Assembly: GCA_030681035.1 (NCBI GenBank)
Contig: JAUXUI010000110.1
Location: 1 to 64,000, forward strand
Length of the DNA stretch: 64,000 nt
DNA from: Lysobacteraceae bacterium
GTDB taxonomy: Bacteria; Pseudomonadota; Gammaproteobacteria; Xanthomonadales; Xanthomonadaceae
Direction: 5' to 3'
Of the stretch, positions 1-8,609 are shown in pieces. How positions within the stretch are numbered: position 1 is the stretch's first letter; each line of letters starts with the position of its first letter. The translations under genes were made by a program, and so were the position numbers. The notes beneath the pieces are model-generated. The model was not told the DNA's origin and made no database searches. It worked only from the letters and a program-made list of their open reading frames with translations.

Positions 1-470
1 CCTGCGGGCTGGATTCCCGCTTGCGCGGGAATGACGAGTGTGAAGCAATCCGAGCATCATCGCGCGATGGGTTTCGCTGCGCTCTACCCATCCTGCGGGC
101 TGGATTCCCGCTTTCGCGGGAATGACGAGTGCGAAGCAATCCGAGCATCATCGCGCGATGGGTTTCGCTGCGCTCTACCCATCCTACGGGCTGGATTCCC
201 GCTTTCGCGGGAATGACGAGTGCGAAGCAATCCGAGCATCATCGCGCGATGGGTTTCGCTGCGCTCTACCCATCCTGCGGGCTGGATTCCCGCTTGCGCG
301 GGAATGACGAGTGTGAAGCAATCCGAGCATCATCGCGCGATGGGTTTCGCTGCGCTCTACCCATCCTACGGGCTGGATTCCCGCTTGCGCGGGAATGACG
401 AGTGCGAAGCAATCCGAGCATCATCGCGCGATGGGTTTCGCTGCGCTCTACCCATCCTGCGCACGATGTG
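1..470. repeat. 91-bp tandem repeat array (about 5 copies)
   Basis: The unit recurs with exact 91-bp spacing: the CCTGCGGGCTGG/CCTACGGGCTGG landmark lies at 1, 92, 183, 274 and 365 and a final partial copy ends near 466. Copies differ only at a few positions (TGCGGG or TACGGG, TTTCGCG or TTGCGCG). Each unit contains two hairpins: GATGGGT...ACCCATC and ATTCCCGC...GCGGGAAT. The array continues beyond the left edge of the window. No gene is supported here; the short overlapping reading frames are products of the repeat. Confidence 0.9.
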
Positions 471-478
471 CGGCAGGG

Positions 479-610
479 TTACGCTGTGCCGCTGGCAAAC
501 ACAGGCAACTCGGGGTTGCGGCGATACTCGAAGATCAGCCGGGTATCGATGTGGGCCACTTCCGGCCGGTCGGTAAACGCGCTCAGCGCAAAGTCGCGCA
601 CGCCGATATG
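479..610 (-). pseudogene. Duplicated 3' end of the neighbouring Lrp-family gene
   Basis: On the minus strand this fragment encodes the tail of an Lrp/AsnC regulator, including FEYRRNPELPV, and ends in its own TAA. At DNA level 490-600 aligns without gaps to 1612-1722, inside the intact Lrp gene, with about 103 of 111 bases identical by eye. The DNA-binding part is missing, so it cannot be functional. It lies in the same orientation as the intact copy, and the toxin-antitoxin pair at 711-1492 sits between the two copies. Confidence 0.8.
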
Positions 611-710
611 CTCCAAGCGCAATGTGCGACTATCCGGCTCTTTATGGATCATCACCAAGTCGGGCTGCCACACCCCATATGAAGTGCATAATGTCCGGCG
701 CGGCATTGGG

Positions 711-1028
711 TCACGTGGTTACATTCGTCGCCGACCGCCAATTGCTTCGCGCATGTACCACGTCGAGTACCAGCGCGTCGCGGCCCTTTCGCCGGTAGAT
801 CAGCACGTAGCGGCCGCGCGCGGCAGGCTTGATGCGAGTGCCGGGCACAGGGCCAAGCGCATAGGTTGCCGGGCCGCTCATATCCGCAGCGGCGCCGTGT
901 ATCGCCGCGTCGTCGGTCACCGCCGCAGCGAAAATTTGCGGGTCGGGTGTGAGCAACGCGCGATCCAGGGCTGCATCCAGAAACGCTTCTCGCGAGGCGA
1001 TCGCGGTCGCGTTCCAGCGCACCGTCAC
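711..1028 (-). CDS. RelE/ParE-like toxin
   Basis: A 105-residue protein with the C-terminal features of the ParE/RelE toxin fold: a GPVPGTR loop, a basic RGRYVLIYRR strand and a terminal DVVHARSNW strand. Family members act as ribosome-dependent mRNA interferases or gyrase poisons; which applies cannot be told from sequence. Its start overlaps the stop of the upstream 155-residue protein by 4 bp (ATGA), the usual coupling of antitoxin then toxin. The middle (residues 20-60) is less typical of ParE. The reading frame is intact, unlike four other toxin genes further along the window. Its target is not known. Confidence 0.6.
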   Translation of the reverse strand: MTVRWNATAIASREAFLDAALDRALLTPDPQIFAAAVTDDAAIHGAAADMSGPATYALGPVPGTRIKPAARGRYVLIYRRKGRDALVLDVVHARSNWRSATNVTT

Positions 1029-1492
1029 CGGCGCGTCTCGACGGCCCGATCAAGCCGCGCCTGCAACGCAGCCGTGTGCGCCTTCACCCGCGCCCCGGCG
1101 TCGGTGTTCGAAAGGACTGTGTCAGGATGTGCGTCGGCTTGGGTGGCGGCGAGTTCGGTGCGTTCGCACAGGAACGTGGTGTAAGCCGCATCCTCGGCCT
1201 GCTGGAGCAAGGCGGCGGCTCGATCAGGCCGGCGCACCACGTTGCCGGGTGCATAGTTGGCGGCGTCCACCGCGAAGCGGGCGATGCCGAGTTCGTCGCG
1301 CAGCAACCGAGCGGCACGGTCCAGTTGCGCGAACAGCCGTGGAGCGCCTGATTTGGTTGCCAGTACCCGATCACTCATGCCGACGCGCAACACGATGGCG
1401 TAGCCGCCATGTTGACCCAACAAGGAGGCTCGCCGGACAGATCCGGTTTGGGCCAGTTCTCGGGCGGTGGCGAGCTTGACGGTAGCGGTCAT
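1025..1492 (-). CDS. Putative antitoxin partner of the ParE-like toxin
   Basis: A 155-residue protein without a domain I can name with certainty. Residues 1-90 resemble a small conserved module (LGQHGGYAIVLRVGMSDRVLA, then ARFAVDAANYAPG). Residues 95-155 form an amphipathic helical tail with DRAAALLQQAEDAAY and ALQARLDR, like the toxin-wrapping tails of ParD-type antitoxins. The antitoxin role is inferred from that tail and from the 4-bp overlap with the toxin gene downstream. It is longer than most type II antitoxins (70-100 residues), so the N-terminal module may be the DNA-binding or sensor part. The start is the ATG at 1492, the first in the frame. Confidence 0.5.
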   Translation of the reverse strand: MTATVKLATARELAQTGSVRRASLLGQHGGYAIVLRVGMSDRVLATKSGAPRLFAQLDRAARLLRDELGIARFAVDAANYAPGNVVRRPDRAAALLQQAEDAAYTTFLCERTELAATQADAHPDTVLSNTDAGARVKAHTAALQARLDRAVETRR

Positions 1493-1600
1493 ATCAGGCG
1501 TCCGAGTTACGATTGCATGGGTGGCAGTATAACGCGGGTCAGTGGCTGAGCAATGGTCATTGCGGACGCTCCGGTTACCGCGCCCGCCATGAAATCGTCG

Positions 1601-2074
1601 TCACTCCTCGTCGCTGGCATACACCGGCAACTCGGGGTTGCGGCGATATTCGAAAATCAGCCGGGTTTCGATGTGGGCCACCTCGGGCCGGTCGGTAAAG
1701 GCGCTCAGCGCAAAGTCGCGCAGATGATCGGAGTCGCGCACACCCACATGCACCAGAAAATCATCGGCGCCGGCGAGGTGGTACAGGCTCAACACTTCCG
1801 GCAATGCCAGCAAATGGTCGTGGAACGACTCCACCAGTTCGCGAGAGTGACGGGTTAGCCGTGCCGCCACCATCGCCTGCAGGCCGATGCCGACGGCGGC
1901 CGGTGACACCTCGGCGTGATAGCCCAGGATGGCGCCGCTGGCCTGCAAATGGCGCACCCGTTGCAGGGCGGTGGACGCGGCAATACCCACCTGCTCGGCC
2001 AGCTCTTTGTTCGGCGTACGTGCATTGTTTCGCAAAAGCCGGATCAGGGCGAAGTCTGTTCGGTCAAGCTGCAT
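1601..2074 (-). CDS. Lrp/AsnC-family transcriptional regulator
   Basis: A 157-residue regulator with the two-domain Lrp layout. A helix-turn-helix spans residues 1-50 (LDRTDFALIRLL, then a recognition-helix segment near TALQRVRHL), followed by a RAM effector-binding domain at about 65-140. Such proteins sense amino acids and form octamers that wrap DNA. I place the start at 2074, preceded by GAGG; the longer frame starting at 2128 would run through the promoter. The gene is divergent from a trans-sulfuration PLP enzyme at 2168, which suggests it controls that gene, as MdeR controls methionine gamma-lyase in Pseudomonas putida (analogy). Its 3' end is duplicated at 479-610. Confidence 0.88.
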   Translation of the reverse strand: MQLDRTDFALIRLLRNNARTPNKELAEQVGIAASTALQRVRHLQASGAILGYHAEVSPAAVGIGLQAMVAARLTRHSRELVESFHDHLLALPEVLSLYHLAGADDFLVHVGVRDSDHLRDFALSAFTDRPEVAHIETRLIFEYRRNPELPVYASDEE

Positions 2075-2089
2075 AAAGCCCTCAGTATT

Positions 2090-2167
2090 CCGAATTATAT
2101 TCGGTAGCGGTATTCGATACAGCATCATATTCTATAATTGGCGCATCAGTCGAATTGGAGCGCGGCC
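2090..2167. promoter_or_regulatory. Divergent promoter region with Lrp-type palindrome
   Basis: The 93-bp gap between the divergent Lrp and PLP-enzyme genes is AT-rich and holds a perfect 15-bp inverted repeat, CCGAAT-TAT-ATTCGG, at 2090-2104, the size and symmetry of an Lrp-family site. A TATAAT hexamer at 2133-2138 is a plausible -10 for the rightward gene; I see no good -35. A GGAG at 2157-2160 precedes the ATG at 2168. Confidence 0.5.
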
Positions 2168-3379
2168 ATGAGTCATTTTAATACCCACGCGTTCGAAACC
2201 CATGCGGTACACGCCGGGCGCGAAGACTTCATCGCGTTGGGCATCCATGCGCCACCCATTGATTTGTCGACCACCTATCCGGTTACCGATCTTGATGCCG
2301 GCACCGCGAGTTTTGATGCGTTGGTGGCCGGCGAGGGGCATGCGGCCAACTCGATTTATGCGCGGCTGCACAACCCGACCGTGGCGCGTACCGAGCAGGC
2401 ACTGGCTACGCTCGAGGGTACCGAAGCCTGCGTTGCATTTGGCTCGGGCATGGCGGCGCTGACGGCAGTGGTGCTGGCGGCGCGGGTGCGCGGCAACCAT
2501 GTGCTGGCGGTACGCCCGATCTACGGCACCAGCGATCATCTGCTTGATTCGGGATTGCTCGGCATGCACACCGAGTTTGTGCAGGCAGAAGAAATTGAAC
2601 AACGCCGGCGTGCCGACACCGCATTGATCGTGATCGAGACGCCCGCCAACCCGACCCTCGATCTGGTTGATATTCGCGCGGTGGTGGCGGCTGCTGGGGA
2701 TGTGCCGGTGCTGGTGGATTCCACCTTTGCCACGCCGGTGTTGCAGAACCCGGCGACACTCGGCGCGCGTTACGTGTTGCACAGCGCCACCAAGTTTCTC
2801 GGCGGCCATGGCGACGTGATCGCCGGTGTGGTGTGTTGCGCCGATGCCGATGCAAAAATGCTGCGCACGGTGCGCGCCGCTACTGGCGGCTTGTTGCATC
2901 CGTTGGCGGCATTCTTGTTGCATCGGGGCTTGCCCACGCTTGCCTTGCGCGTGGAGCGGGCACAGCAAAATGCCATGGTGATCGCCGAGCGGCTTGCGGC
3001 GCACCCGGCGGTGGCCTGCACCCACTATCCGGGGCTGGGTACGGTGCGCAACGCGCATCTGCTGGGCACGCAAATGCGTGGGCCAGGGACGTTGATCAGC
3101 ATCGATTTGCGCGCAGGCCACGACGCCGCAAGTGCGGTGATGCGCGCGGTAAAATTGATCACGCCGGCGGTGAGCCTGGGTTCGGTCGATTCATTGATCC
3201 AGCACCCGGCGGGATTGACCCATCGCATGCTCGCGCCTGAAGCGAAACAAGCCTGCGGAATCACCCCGGGCCTGTTGCGCTTGTCGGTGGGCATCGAGCA
3301 CGTCGAGGATTTATGGGCCGATATCGATCAAGCGCTGAAGCAAGGCCGCGCCGCCAACATCACGCAAGCAGCCGCATAG
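2168..3379 (+). CDS. Trans-sulfuration family PLP enzyme (methionine gamma-lyase/cystathionine gamma-lyase type)
   Basis: A 403-residue fold-type I PLP enzyme of the Cys/Met metabolism family. The PLP lysine is K209 in HSATKFLGGHGD, with the aspartate of DSTFATP (D184) upstream. The active-site tyrosine motif reads YGTS (119-122). Methionine gamma-lyases typically have YGCT, with a catalytic cysteine; cystathionine enzymes have YGGT. The threonine here fits neither perfectly, so substrate (methionine, cystathionine or homocysteine) is open. The start is the ATG at 2168, with GGAG 7 bp upstream; an earlier in-frame ATG at 2138 lies in the promoter. The divergent Lrp-family gene is the likely regulator. 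Confidence 0.82.
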   Translation: MSHFNTHAFETHAVHAGREDFIALGIHAPPIDLSTTYPVTDLDAGTASFDALVAGEGHAANSIYARLHNPTVARTEQALATLEGTEACVAFGSGMAALTAVVLAARVRGNHVLAVRPIYGTSDHLLDSGLLGMHTEFVQAEEIEQRRRADTALIVIETPANPTLDLVDIRAVVAAAGDVPVLVDSTFATPVLQNPATLGARYVLHSATKFLGGHGDVIAGVVCCADADAKMLRTVRAATGGLLHPLAAFLLHRGLPTLALRVERAQQNAMVIAERLAAHPAVACTHYPGLGTVRNAHLLGTQMRGPGTLISIDLRAGHDAASAVMRAVKLITPAVSLGSVDSLIQHPAGLTHRMLAPEAKQACGITPGLLRLSVGIEHVEDLWADIDQALKQGRAANITQAAA

Positions 3380-3871
3380 CGTGTTTGTAGCCCTGCGCAA
3401 GATGCGGCGCAACGCACGGGGTGTCACTGTGCGAAGGTCACGATGCCCGTGTGCCGCGTAGCACATGGCTGTGCGAGCGCGGCCGCTACCCATCGCGCGC
3501 AACTCGAGCATTTGTGGGAGCCCACCCTGTGAGCGACGGTATCGCGATAACGTCGCATCAGGTCGGTTGCTACGCAACGCCAGTTCAACCGATCCCGCCG
3601 TCGCTTCGCGACAGTGCTCTCTGCGCGAGGTGCGCCGTCGCCCGGTCGCCCACAGGGTGGGCTCCTACAAGGGTCACAGCACGCCATGTTTTTGTAGGAG
3701 CTCACCCTGTGAGCGACCGTAATTTTCCAGCCGGAGCACGCGCTGGTCGCCCACAGGGTGGGCTCCTACAGCGCGCCTTGCGCGCGAAGCTTTTACAAGG
3801 TAGTTCGCCGACAAGCCGGCCCCAGAGAGGCGCTGACTGGCATCGGTGAGCACCACACCAGCGACAATGGG
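3380..3871. repeat. Intergenic cluster of four REP-like palindromes
   Basis: No gene is supported in these 492 bases. Four copies of a roughly 26-bp motif (GTAGGAGCCCACCCTGTG followed by GGCGAC or AGCGAC) occur in alternating orientation: plus at about 3512-3537, minus at 3648-3673, plus at 3693-3718, minus at 3748-3773. Within each, GAGCCCACCC-GTGGGC can fold. Pairs in opposite orientation form larger stem-loops, as in bacterial REP/BIME arrays. The same motif recurs at 9554-9699 and 60997-61195. Confidence 0.8.
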
Positions 3872-5239
3872 TCAGTCGATTTCGAGCTTTTTCAGTTTGT
3901 AACGCAAGGCGCGGAAGGTGATTCCCAAATGGGCGGCGGCCTTGGTCTTGTTGTAGCGGCACTCTTCCAGTGCTTTGACGATGGCGTCGCGTTCGAGTTG
4001 CTCGATGTAATCGGGTAGCCCGCTGGATTGGGAAGATGCCGGTGGATTGGTGTGTACGCCTGCGGGATTGCCGGGGGCGTCGCTGACGCTAAATGATGGC
4101 GCGCTTACTGGCAGGTGAAGATCTTCTGCGGTGAGGCGGTCACCCTCGGCAAGCGCCACCGCGCGTTCGAGAATATTTTCAAGCTCGCGCACATTGCCGG
4201 GGAACACGTAGGTTTGCAAGGCACCCACAGCCCCGGAGCTTAGCGTGCGTACCGGTTCGTTGTTGTCATGCGCCAGGCGCGTCAGTATCGCTGCGGCGAG
4301 ATCCGGGATGTCGTCGCGACGTTCGCGCAGCGGCGGTACTTTGAGCTCGATCACGTTGATGCGGTAAAACAGGTCGTGGCGGAACTTGCCGTCGGCAACC
4401 AGGTGCGAAAGGTCTTTGTGCGTGGCCGAGAGGATGCGCACATCCACTGGCGCCTCGGCCGATGCGCCAACCGGCCGCACCGATTTTTCCTGAATGACGC
4501 GAAGCAGTTTCACTTGCATGTGCAGCGGCAGTTCGGCGACTTCGTCGAGAAACAAGGTGCCACCATTGGCGGCCTGGAACAGGCCTTCCTTGTCGGCGTG
4601 CGCGCCGGTAAAGCTGCCTTTGCGGTGGCCAAAAAACTCGCTTTCCATCAGCTCGGCCGGAATGGCGCCGCAGTTGACGGGTACGAAGGTGCTGCTGGCG
4701 CGTGAGCCCTGCTCGTGGATCAAGCGGGCGACGCGTTCTTTGCCAACGCCGGATTCGCCACTGATGTAGACCGGCGCCTGGCTGCGCGAGAGTTTGTCGA
4801 TGGTGGCGCGCAATTGCGCCATGATCGACGATTCGCCAATCAGTCGGCCGGGGTTGCTGGTGCGGGTATCTTGCAGTTGCAATGCGTGTTGCACCAATCG
4901 GCGCAGCACGGCCAGGTCCACCGGCTTGCTGACAAAATCGAATGCGCCGGCCTTGAGTGCGGTGACTGCCGCTTCCACATTGCCATGCGCAGTGATCATG
5001 GCGACGGGTGTTTGCGGATAGGTGCTGGCGATCAGCGAAATCAGATCCAGCCCGTTGCCATCAGGCAGGCGCATATCGGTAAGGCACAGGTCGTAGCTGT
5101 TCTCGGCCAGTTGGGCTTTGGCAGTGCGCAGATCGGAGGCGGTATCCACGCGCAGGTTCATGCGTCCGAGGGTAAGTACCAACAGTTCGCGGATATCACG
5201 CTCGTCATCAACCACTAATGCGCTGCGGGTGTTCGTCAT
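3872..5239 (-). CDS. pilR: Sigma-54-dependent response regulator PilR
   Basis: A 455-residue NtrC-class activator in three parts. The receiver has acidic residues D11/D12, phospho-acceptor D55 (LTDMRLPDG) and K105. The AAA+ domain has Walker A GESGVGKE at 161-168, the sigma-54 contact loop GSFTGA at 208-213 and Walker B GGTLFLDE at 226-233. A Fis-type helix-turn-helix is at about 425-450 (NKTKAAAHLGIT, RALRYKLKK). Together with PilS it activates sigma-54 transcription of the type IV pilin gene in related bacteria. The sensor gene lies 72 bp upstream on the same strand and the two are probably co-transcribed. pilA is not in this window. The PilR assignment rests on sequence and the PilS neighbour; another NtrC-type regulator is a remote alternative. 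Confidence 0.92.
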   Translation of the reverse strand: MTNTRSALVVDDERDIRELLVLTLGRMNLRVDTASDLRTAKAQLAENSYDLCLTDMRLPDGNGLDLISLIASTYPQTPVAMITAHGNVEAAVTALKAGAFDFVSKPVDLAVLRRLVQHALQLQDTRTSNPGRLIGESSIMAQLRATIDKLSRSQAPVYISGESGVGKERVARLIHEQGSRASSTFVPVNCGAIPAELMESEFFGHRKGSFTGAHADKEGLFQAANGGTLFLDEVAELPLHMQVKLLRVIQEKSVRPVGASAEAPVDVRILSATHKDLSHLVADGKFRHDLFYRINVIELKVPPLRERRDDIPDLAAAILTRLAHDNNEPVRTLSSGAVGALQTYVFPGNVRELENILERAVALAEGDRLTAEDLHLPVSAPSFSVSDAPGNPAGVHTNPPASSQSSGLPDYIEQLERDAIVKALEECRYNKTKAAAHLGITFRALRYKLKKLEID

Positions 5240-5311
5240 ACTTTGCCCAGTCCTTTCGAGAGGTTCCCTTATGTTGAGTCCAACCTTAGCGTACTCCTTG
5301 GATTTTACATA

Positions 5312-7009
5312 TTACGACGACGCCACGGCAGCGGTATCCGGCCCGGTGCGATGCGGGCGGGCAAGCGCACCAGCACCAGCGAGGGTGATGCGAAAACAAC
5401 TGCCACCGCCGGCGATCAGCTCGTAGTCGATGCCGGCCTGGTTGGCTTCGCACAACTGGCGGGCGATATACAGGCCCAGCCCGGTGCCGGTCTCGCTGGT
5501 GGTGAAGAAGGGTTCAAAGATATTCGCAACCACCTTGGGCACGATGCCCGGGCCGCGATCTATCAATTCGACAATGGGCGCGTTGTGCTCGCCTTGGCGT
5601 ATCGCCAGTGTAATGCGGGCCGGTTGATCGGGTAGGCGCCCGTAATTGATGGCATTGTTGATGAGCACGGTAATGATCTGATGCAGATGGCCAGGGTCGA
5701 TCAGGGCGTCGAGTTGGGTGAGCCGGGTGGAAATCCGAATGTGTTCATCGCCCTGCGCGCGCGTGGCACGAAACTCTGCCAGAAAGCGTTTTGCCCAGCC
5801 GACCAGTTCCACGGCTTCGGGTTGCGCGCGTTCGCGGCGTGCCATGCCAAGAATATCCTGGATGATGCTGTTCATCCGTTGGCATTGCGTGTTGATGATC
5901 TCGACCATGCGTCGGTCGGTGTCGGTGAGCTTGGATTCTTCCAGCAGTTGTGCCGAATAGCTGATCGCGGCCAGTGGATTGCGTATCTCGTGGGCAATGG
6001 ATGCCGAGAGCCTGCCGAGTGTTGCCAAGGTGAGCTCTTCGGCACGGCGCGACACCATGGAGGTGTCCTGTAGAAAAATCAGCGCCAGGCCATCGTTGCT
6101 GGTCAGCCGGGTAAAGCGCGGCAGTACTTCGGGCGCATCGGCGGCCAGCGATACGGCGGTGTTCTGGAACGTTCTGCGATTGCGCCAATGCCAGAGCCGG
6201 CGCGACAGTTCGGGTGCGATCTTGCCCAGATTGCGTTGTTCTGGTGCGGGCTTGCCCAACACAAGCCAGGCGGCTTCATTGATGACCCGGACATGGTTGG
6301 TTTCATCCACCACCAGTACACCGGCACGCATGCGGCGAATAATCAGCTCGTTGATCAGGGACAGGCTGGCCAGATCTTCGCCGCGTTGTTGCGCGATGCG
6401 CTGCGAGATGCGCATATCGTTGCCGAGCAAATAGGTTAGTACGGTGGCAGCGAGATAGGTGATGGCCACCATTACCGATTGCACCGCAACGGAGCCGTTT
6501 TGCTCGGCCATGGCGGAAATCAATTGCGGCACTGCCAGTGCCAGTGCGGCCAGCAGCGACAAAATCAAGCCGGTGCGCAAGGTCAGGAACAAGGCAGCAG
6601 CGGCGATGTTGAATATCAACAGCAGGGTTACGCCGGTGGCAATACCGGTGATCGCATACACGGCAATGACGGCAGCGGCAATATCCACGACAAGGCCGGT
6701 CGCTGCCTGTTGACGCAGCGACATGCCGCCATTTGCCCGCGCGGCGAACCACAGTAAAAGCGCGAGTGCGAGATAGCTGGCGCCCGCTGCCTGTGCCAAC
6801 ACAGGGCGGTCCGGGGCCGAGATGATGCCTGCCATCGGGCTGAAGGCGAGGAAGGCGAGGATGCCCGCTTCCATTACGCGATACATCGCGAATAAATGCA
6901 GTTCGCGGCGAAGAGACGCCTCAATCGGATCGGGCATTGGTGGTATTGCTGCTGTGCGGGGGCTCACACGCAACTCATCCTGAATGTTGGGGTCAGTATA
7001 GGCCGACAA
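5312..7009 (-). CDS. pilS: Membrane sensor histidine kinase PilS
   Basis: A 565-residue sensor. Several hydrophobic segments lie between residues 40 and 195, consistent with the six-helix PilS sensor domain. A PAS-like region follows (about 218-320, VLVVDETNHVRVINEAA). HisKA carries the phospho-histidine H340 in SIAHEIRNPLAA. The HATPase domain at about 440-550 shows an N box (VLINNAINYG), DRGPGI and GTGLGLYI. In relatives it phosphorylates PilR to control pilus expression. I keep the start at 7009, giving a 40-residue cytoplasmic lead; the internal ATG at residue 25 is possible. It is followed by pilR on the same strand. Confidence 0.92.
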   Translation of the reverse strand: MSAYTDPNIQDELRVSPRTAAIPPMPDPIEASLRRELHLFAMYRVMEAGILAFLAFSPMAGIISAPDRPVLAQAAGASYLALALLLWFAARANGGMSLRQQAATGLVVDIAAAVIAVYAITGIATGVTLLLIFNIAAAALFLTLRTGLILSLLAALALAVPQLISAMAEQNGSVAVQSVMVAITYLAATVLTYLLGNDMRISQRIAQQRGEDLASLSLINELIIRRMRAGVLVVDETNHVRVINEAAWLVLGKPAPEQRNLGKIAPELSRRLWHWRNRRTFQNTAVSLAADAPEVLPRFTRLTSNDGLALIFLQDTSMVSRRAEELTLATLGRLSASIAHEIRNPLAAISYSAQLLEESKLTDTDRRMVEIINTQCQRMNSIIQDILGMARRERAQPEAVELVGWAKRFLAEFRATRAQGDEHIRISTRLTQLDALIDPGHLHQIITVLINNAINYGRLPDQPARITLAIRQGEHNAPIVELIDRGPGIVPKVVANIFEPFFTTSETGTGLGLYIARQLCEANQAGIDYELIAGGGSCFRITLAGAGALARPHRTGPDTAAVASS

Positions 7010-7035
7010 ACGCGGTTTGGCCTGTATTTCGGCCG

Positions 7036-7203
7036 CTAGCAGCCTGTCGGACTTGACGCTGATCTACTGCGGAAAAGCCGAATTTGGACAGATTTCCCGC
7101 TCTTTTTCGTTAAAGAGCCCTGCTATTCGCCTCAAAAGACCGAAAAATCTGCCTCAAATCGGCTTTCCCTCGCTACGATCGGTCAAGCCCGACAGGCCGC
7201 TAG
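7036..7203. mobile_element. 168-bp MITE-like element upstream of sucC
   Basis: The ends are near-perfect inverted repeats: 7036-7057 (CTAGCAGCCTGTCGGACTTG plus AC) pairs with 7182-7203 at 20 of 22 positions. A second, imperfect inner pair follows, around 7072-7090 and 7150-7170, containing AAAGCCGA and its complement. The element begins and ends with CTAG, which could be a 4-bp target duplication, although CTAG is itself palindromic so this is not proof. There is no coding capacity. It lies in the 339-bp gap between pilS and sucC (7010-7348), in which I see no gene. Confidence 0.6.
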
Positions 7204-7348
7204 TGCTTTGCGTTTGTCGCCCGGGGAGGTGAAAATAGCGGGCTATCGTCACGGTTGCCGCTTTAACCGGCACCAACGCGCTTCCCGTTCGCCCCGTTTC
7301 GTGTGTCGGTGCTCGCCGGCACGCTCTTTCCGCCAAGCAAGGTGACGC

Positions 7349-8509
7349 ATGAACTTTCACGAATACCAAGCAAAAGAATTATTTGCCCAATACGGCATCG
7401 CGGTGCCGCCGGGTCAGGTTGCGCGTTCGCCCGAGGAGGCGGTCGCCGCAGCCAAGGCCATCGGTGGCAATCACTGGGTGGTCAAGGCGCAGATTCACGC
7501 CGGTGGCCGCGGCAAGGCCGGTGGCGTGAAATTGGTGAAGACCCTCGATGATGTGCGTGCCGCAGCGGCAGCGATGCTGGGCACGCGCATGGCGACCTAC
7601 CAGTCGGGCGGTCGTGCGTTGCCGGTGGATACGGTGCTGGTTACCGAAGCCGCAGATATCGCCAAGGAGTTGTATTTGTCGGTGTTGGTGGATCGTTCGT
7701 CCAAGACCATCAGCTATATCGCGTCGGCCGAGGGCGGCGTGGAAATCGAAAAGGTTGCCGCCGAAAACCCCGATGCCATCCATGTGGTGGAAGTGAATTA
7801 TGTGCAGGGCTTGCAGCCCTTTCAGTGCCGCCAACTGGGTTTTGCGATGGGCCTGAACGCGCGCCAGACCAACCAGCTCAGCAAGATCATGCTGGGCCTG
7901 TTCAAGCTGTTCAACGATACTGACCTGTCGCTGGTTGAGCTCAACCCGCTGGCGATCATGGTCTCGGGCGATCTGATGGCGCTCGACGGCAAGATCAATT
8001 CCGACGACAACGCCGCGTTCCGCCAGCCCAAGCTGGTGGCAATGCGCGATGTGGCGCAGGAAGATGAAACCGAAGTGTTGGCGAGCCAGCACGATTTGAA
8101 TTACGTCACCATGGACGGCAACATCGGCTGCATGGTCAACGGCGCTGGCCTGGCGATGGCCACCATGGATGTAATCAAGCTCAATGGCGGCGAGCCGGCG
8201 AACTTTCTGGATGTCGGCGGCGGCGCCACCAAGGAGCGCGTCACCGAGGCATTCAAGCTGATCTTGAGCTCGGACACGGTGAAGGCGATTTTCGTCAACA
8301 TTTTTGGTGGCATCGTGCGCTGCGACATGATCGCCGAAGGCATCATTGCGGCGGTCAAGGATGTCGGCGTGAAGATTCCGGTGGTAGTGCGCCTTGAGGG
8401 CACCAACGTCGAGGCTGGCAAGGAATTGCTGCGCAACAGTGGCTTGGCCATCATCGCTGCTGACGACATCACCGATGGTGCCATCAAAGCCGTCGCCGCT
8501 GCCGCCTGA
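7349..8509 (+). CDS. sucC: Succinyl-CoA synthetase, beta subunit
   Basis: A 386-residue ADP-forming succinate-CoA ligase beta subunit, close to the usual 388. An N-terminal ATP-grasp domain starts [33 protein letters not shown] contributes to nucleotide binding. The C-terminal ligase part contains the conserved [12 protein letters not shown] and [10 protein letters not shown] segments. It converts succinyl-CoA to succinate with substrate-level phosphorylation in the TCA cycle, as a heterotetramer with SucD. A purine-rich AAGGTGA precedes the ATG. sucD follows 100 bp downstream. Confidence 0.97.
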   Translation: MNFHEYQAKELFAQYGIAVPPGQVARSPEEAVAAAKAIGGNHWVVKAQIHAGGRGKAGGVKLVKTLDDVRAAAAAMLGTRMATYQSGGRALPVDTVLVTEAADIAKELYLSVLVDRSSKTISYIASAEGGVEIEKVAAENPDAIHVVEVNYVQGLQPFQCRQLGFAMGLNARQTNQLSKIMLGLFKLFNDTDLSLVELNPLAIMVSGDLMALDGKINSDDNAAFRQPKLVAMRDVAQEDETEVLASQHDLNYVTMDGNIGCMVNGAGLAMATMDVIKLNGGEPANFLDVGGGATKERVTEAFKLILSSDTVKAIFVNIFGGIVRCDMIAEGIIAAVKDVGVKIPVVVRLEGTNVEAGKELLRNSGLAIIAADDITDGAIKAVAAAA

Positions 8510-8609
8510 ATGCCATTCGCCAGTGAAATAGGGCGTCAGAGCCTAAAGTAAGCGCCATTGAACTTTGACCCCGTTTTTCCGAGCGTCAACCACCAAGGAT
8601 TCAAATCAC

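Noticed and set aside
1-470. CRISPR-like array
   Set aside because: Copies are full-length near-identical 91-bp tandem units with no unique spacers and no cas genes nearby.
402-1184. 260-codon plus-strand frame over the left toxin-antitoxin pair
   Set aside because: It begins in the tandem array and is antisense to the toxin, which shows family motifs.
8510-8609. Possible further copy of family 1 arms between sucC and sucD
   Set aside because: AAGCGCCATTGAACTTTGAC resembles one arm, but no matching opposite arm or hairpin core is present.
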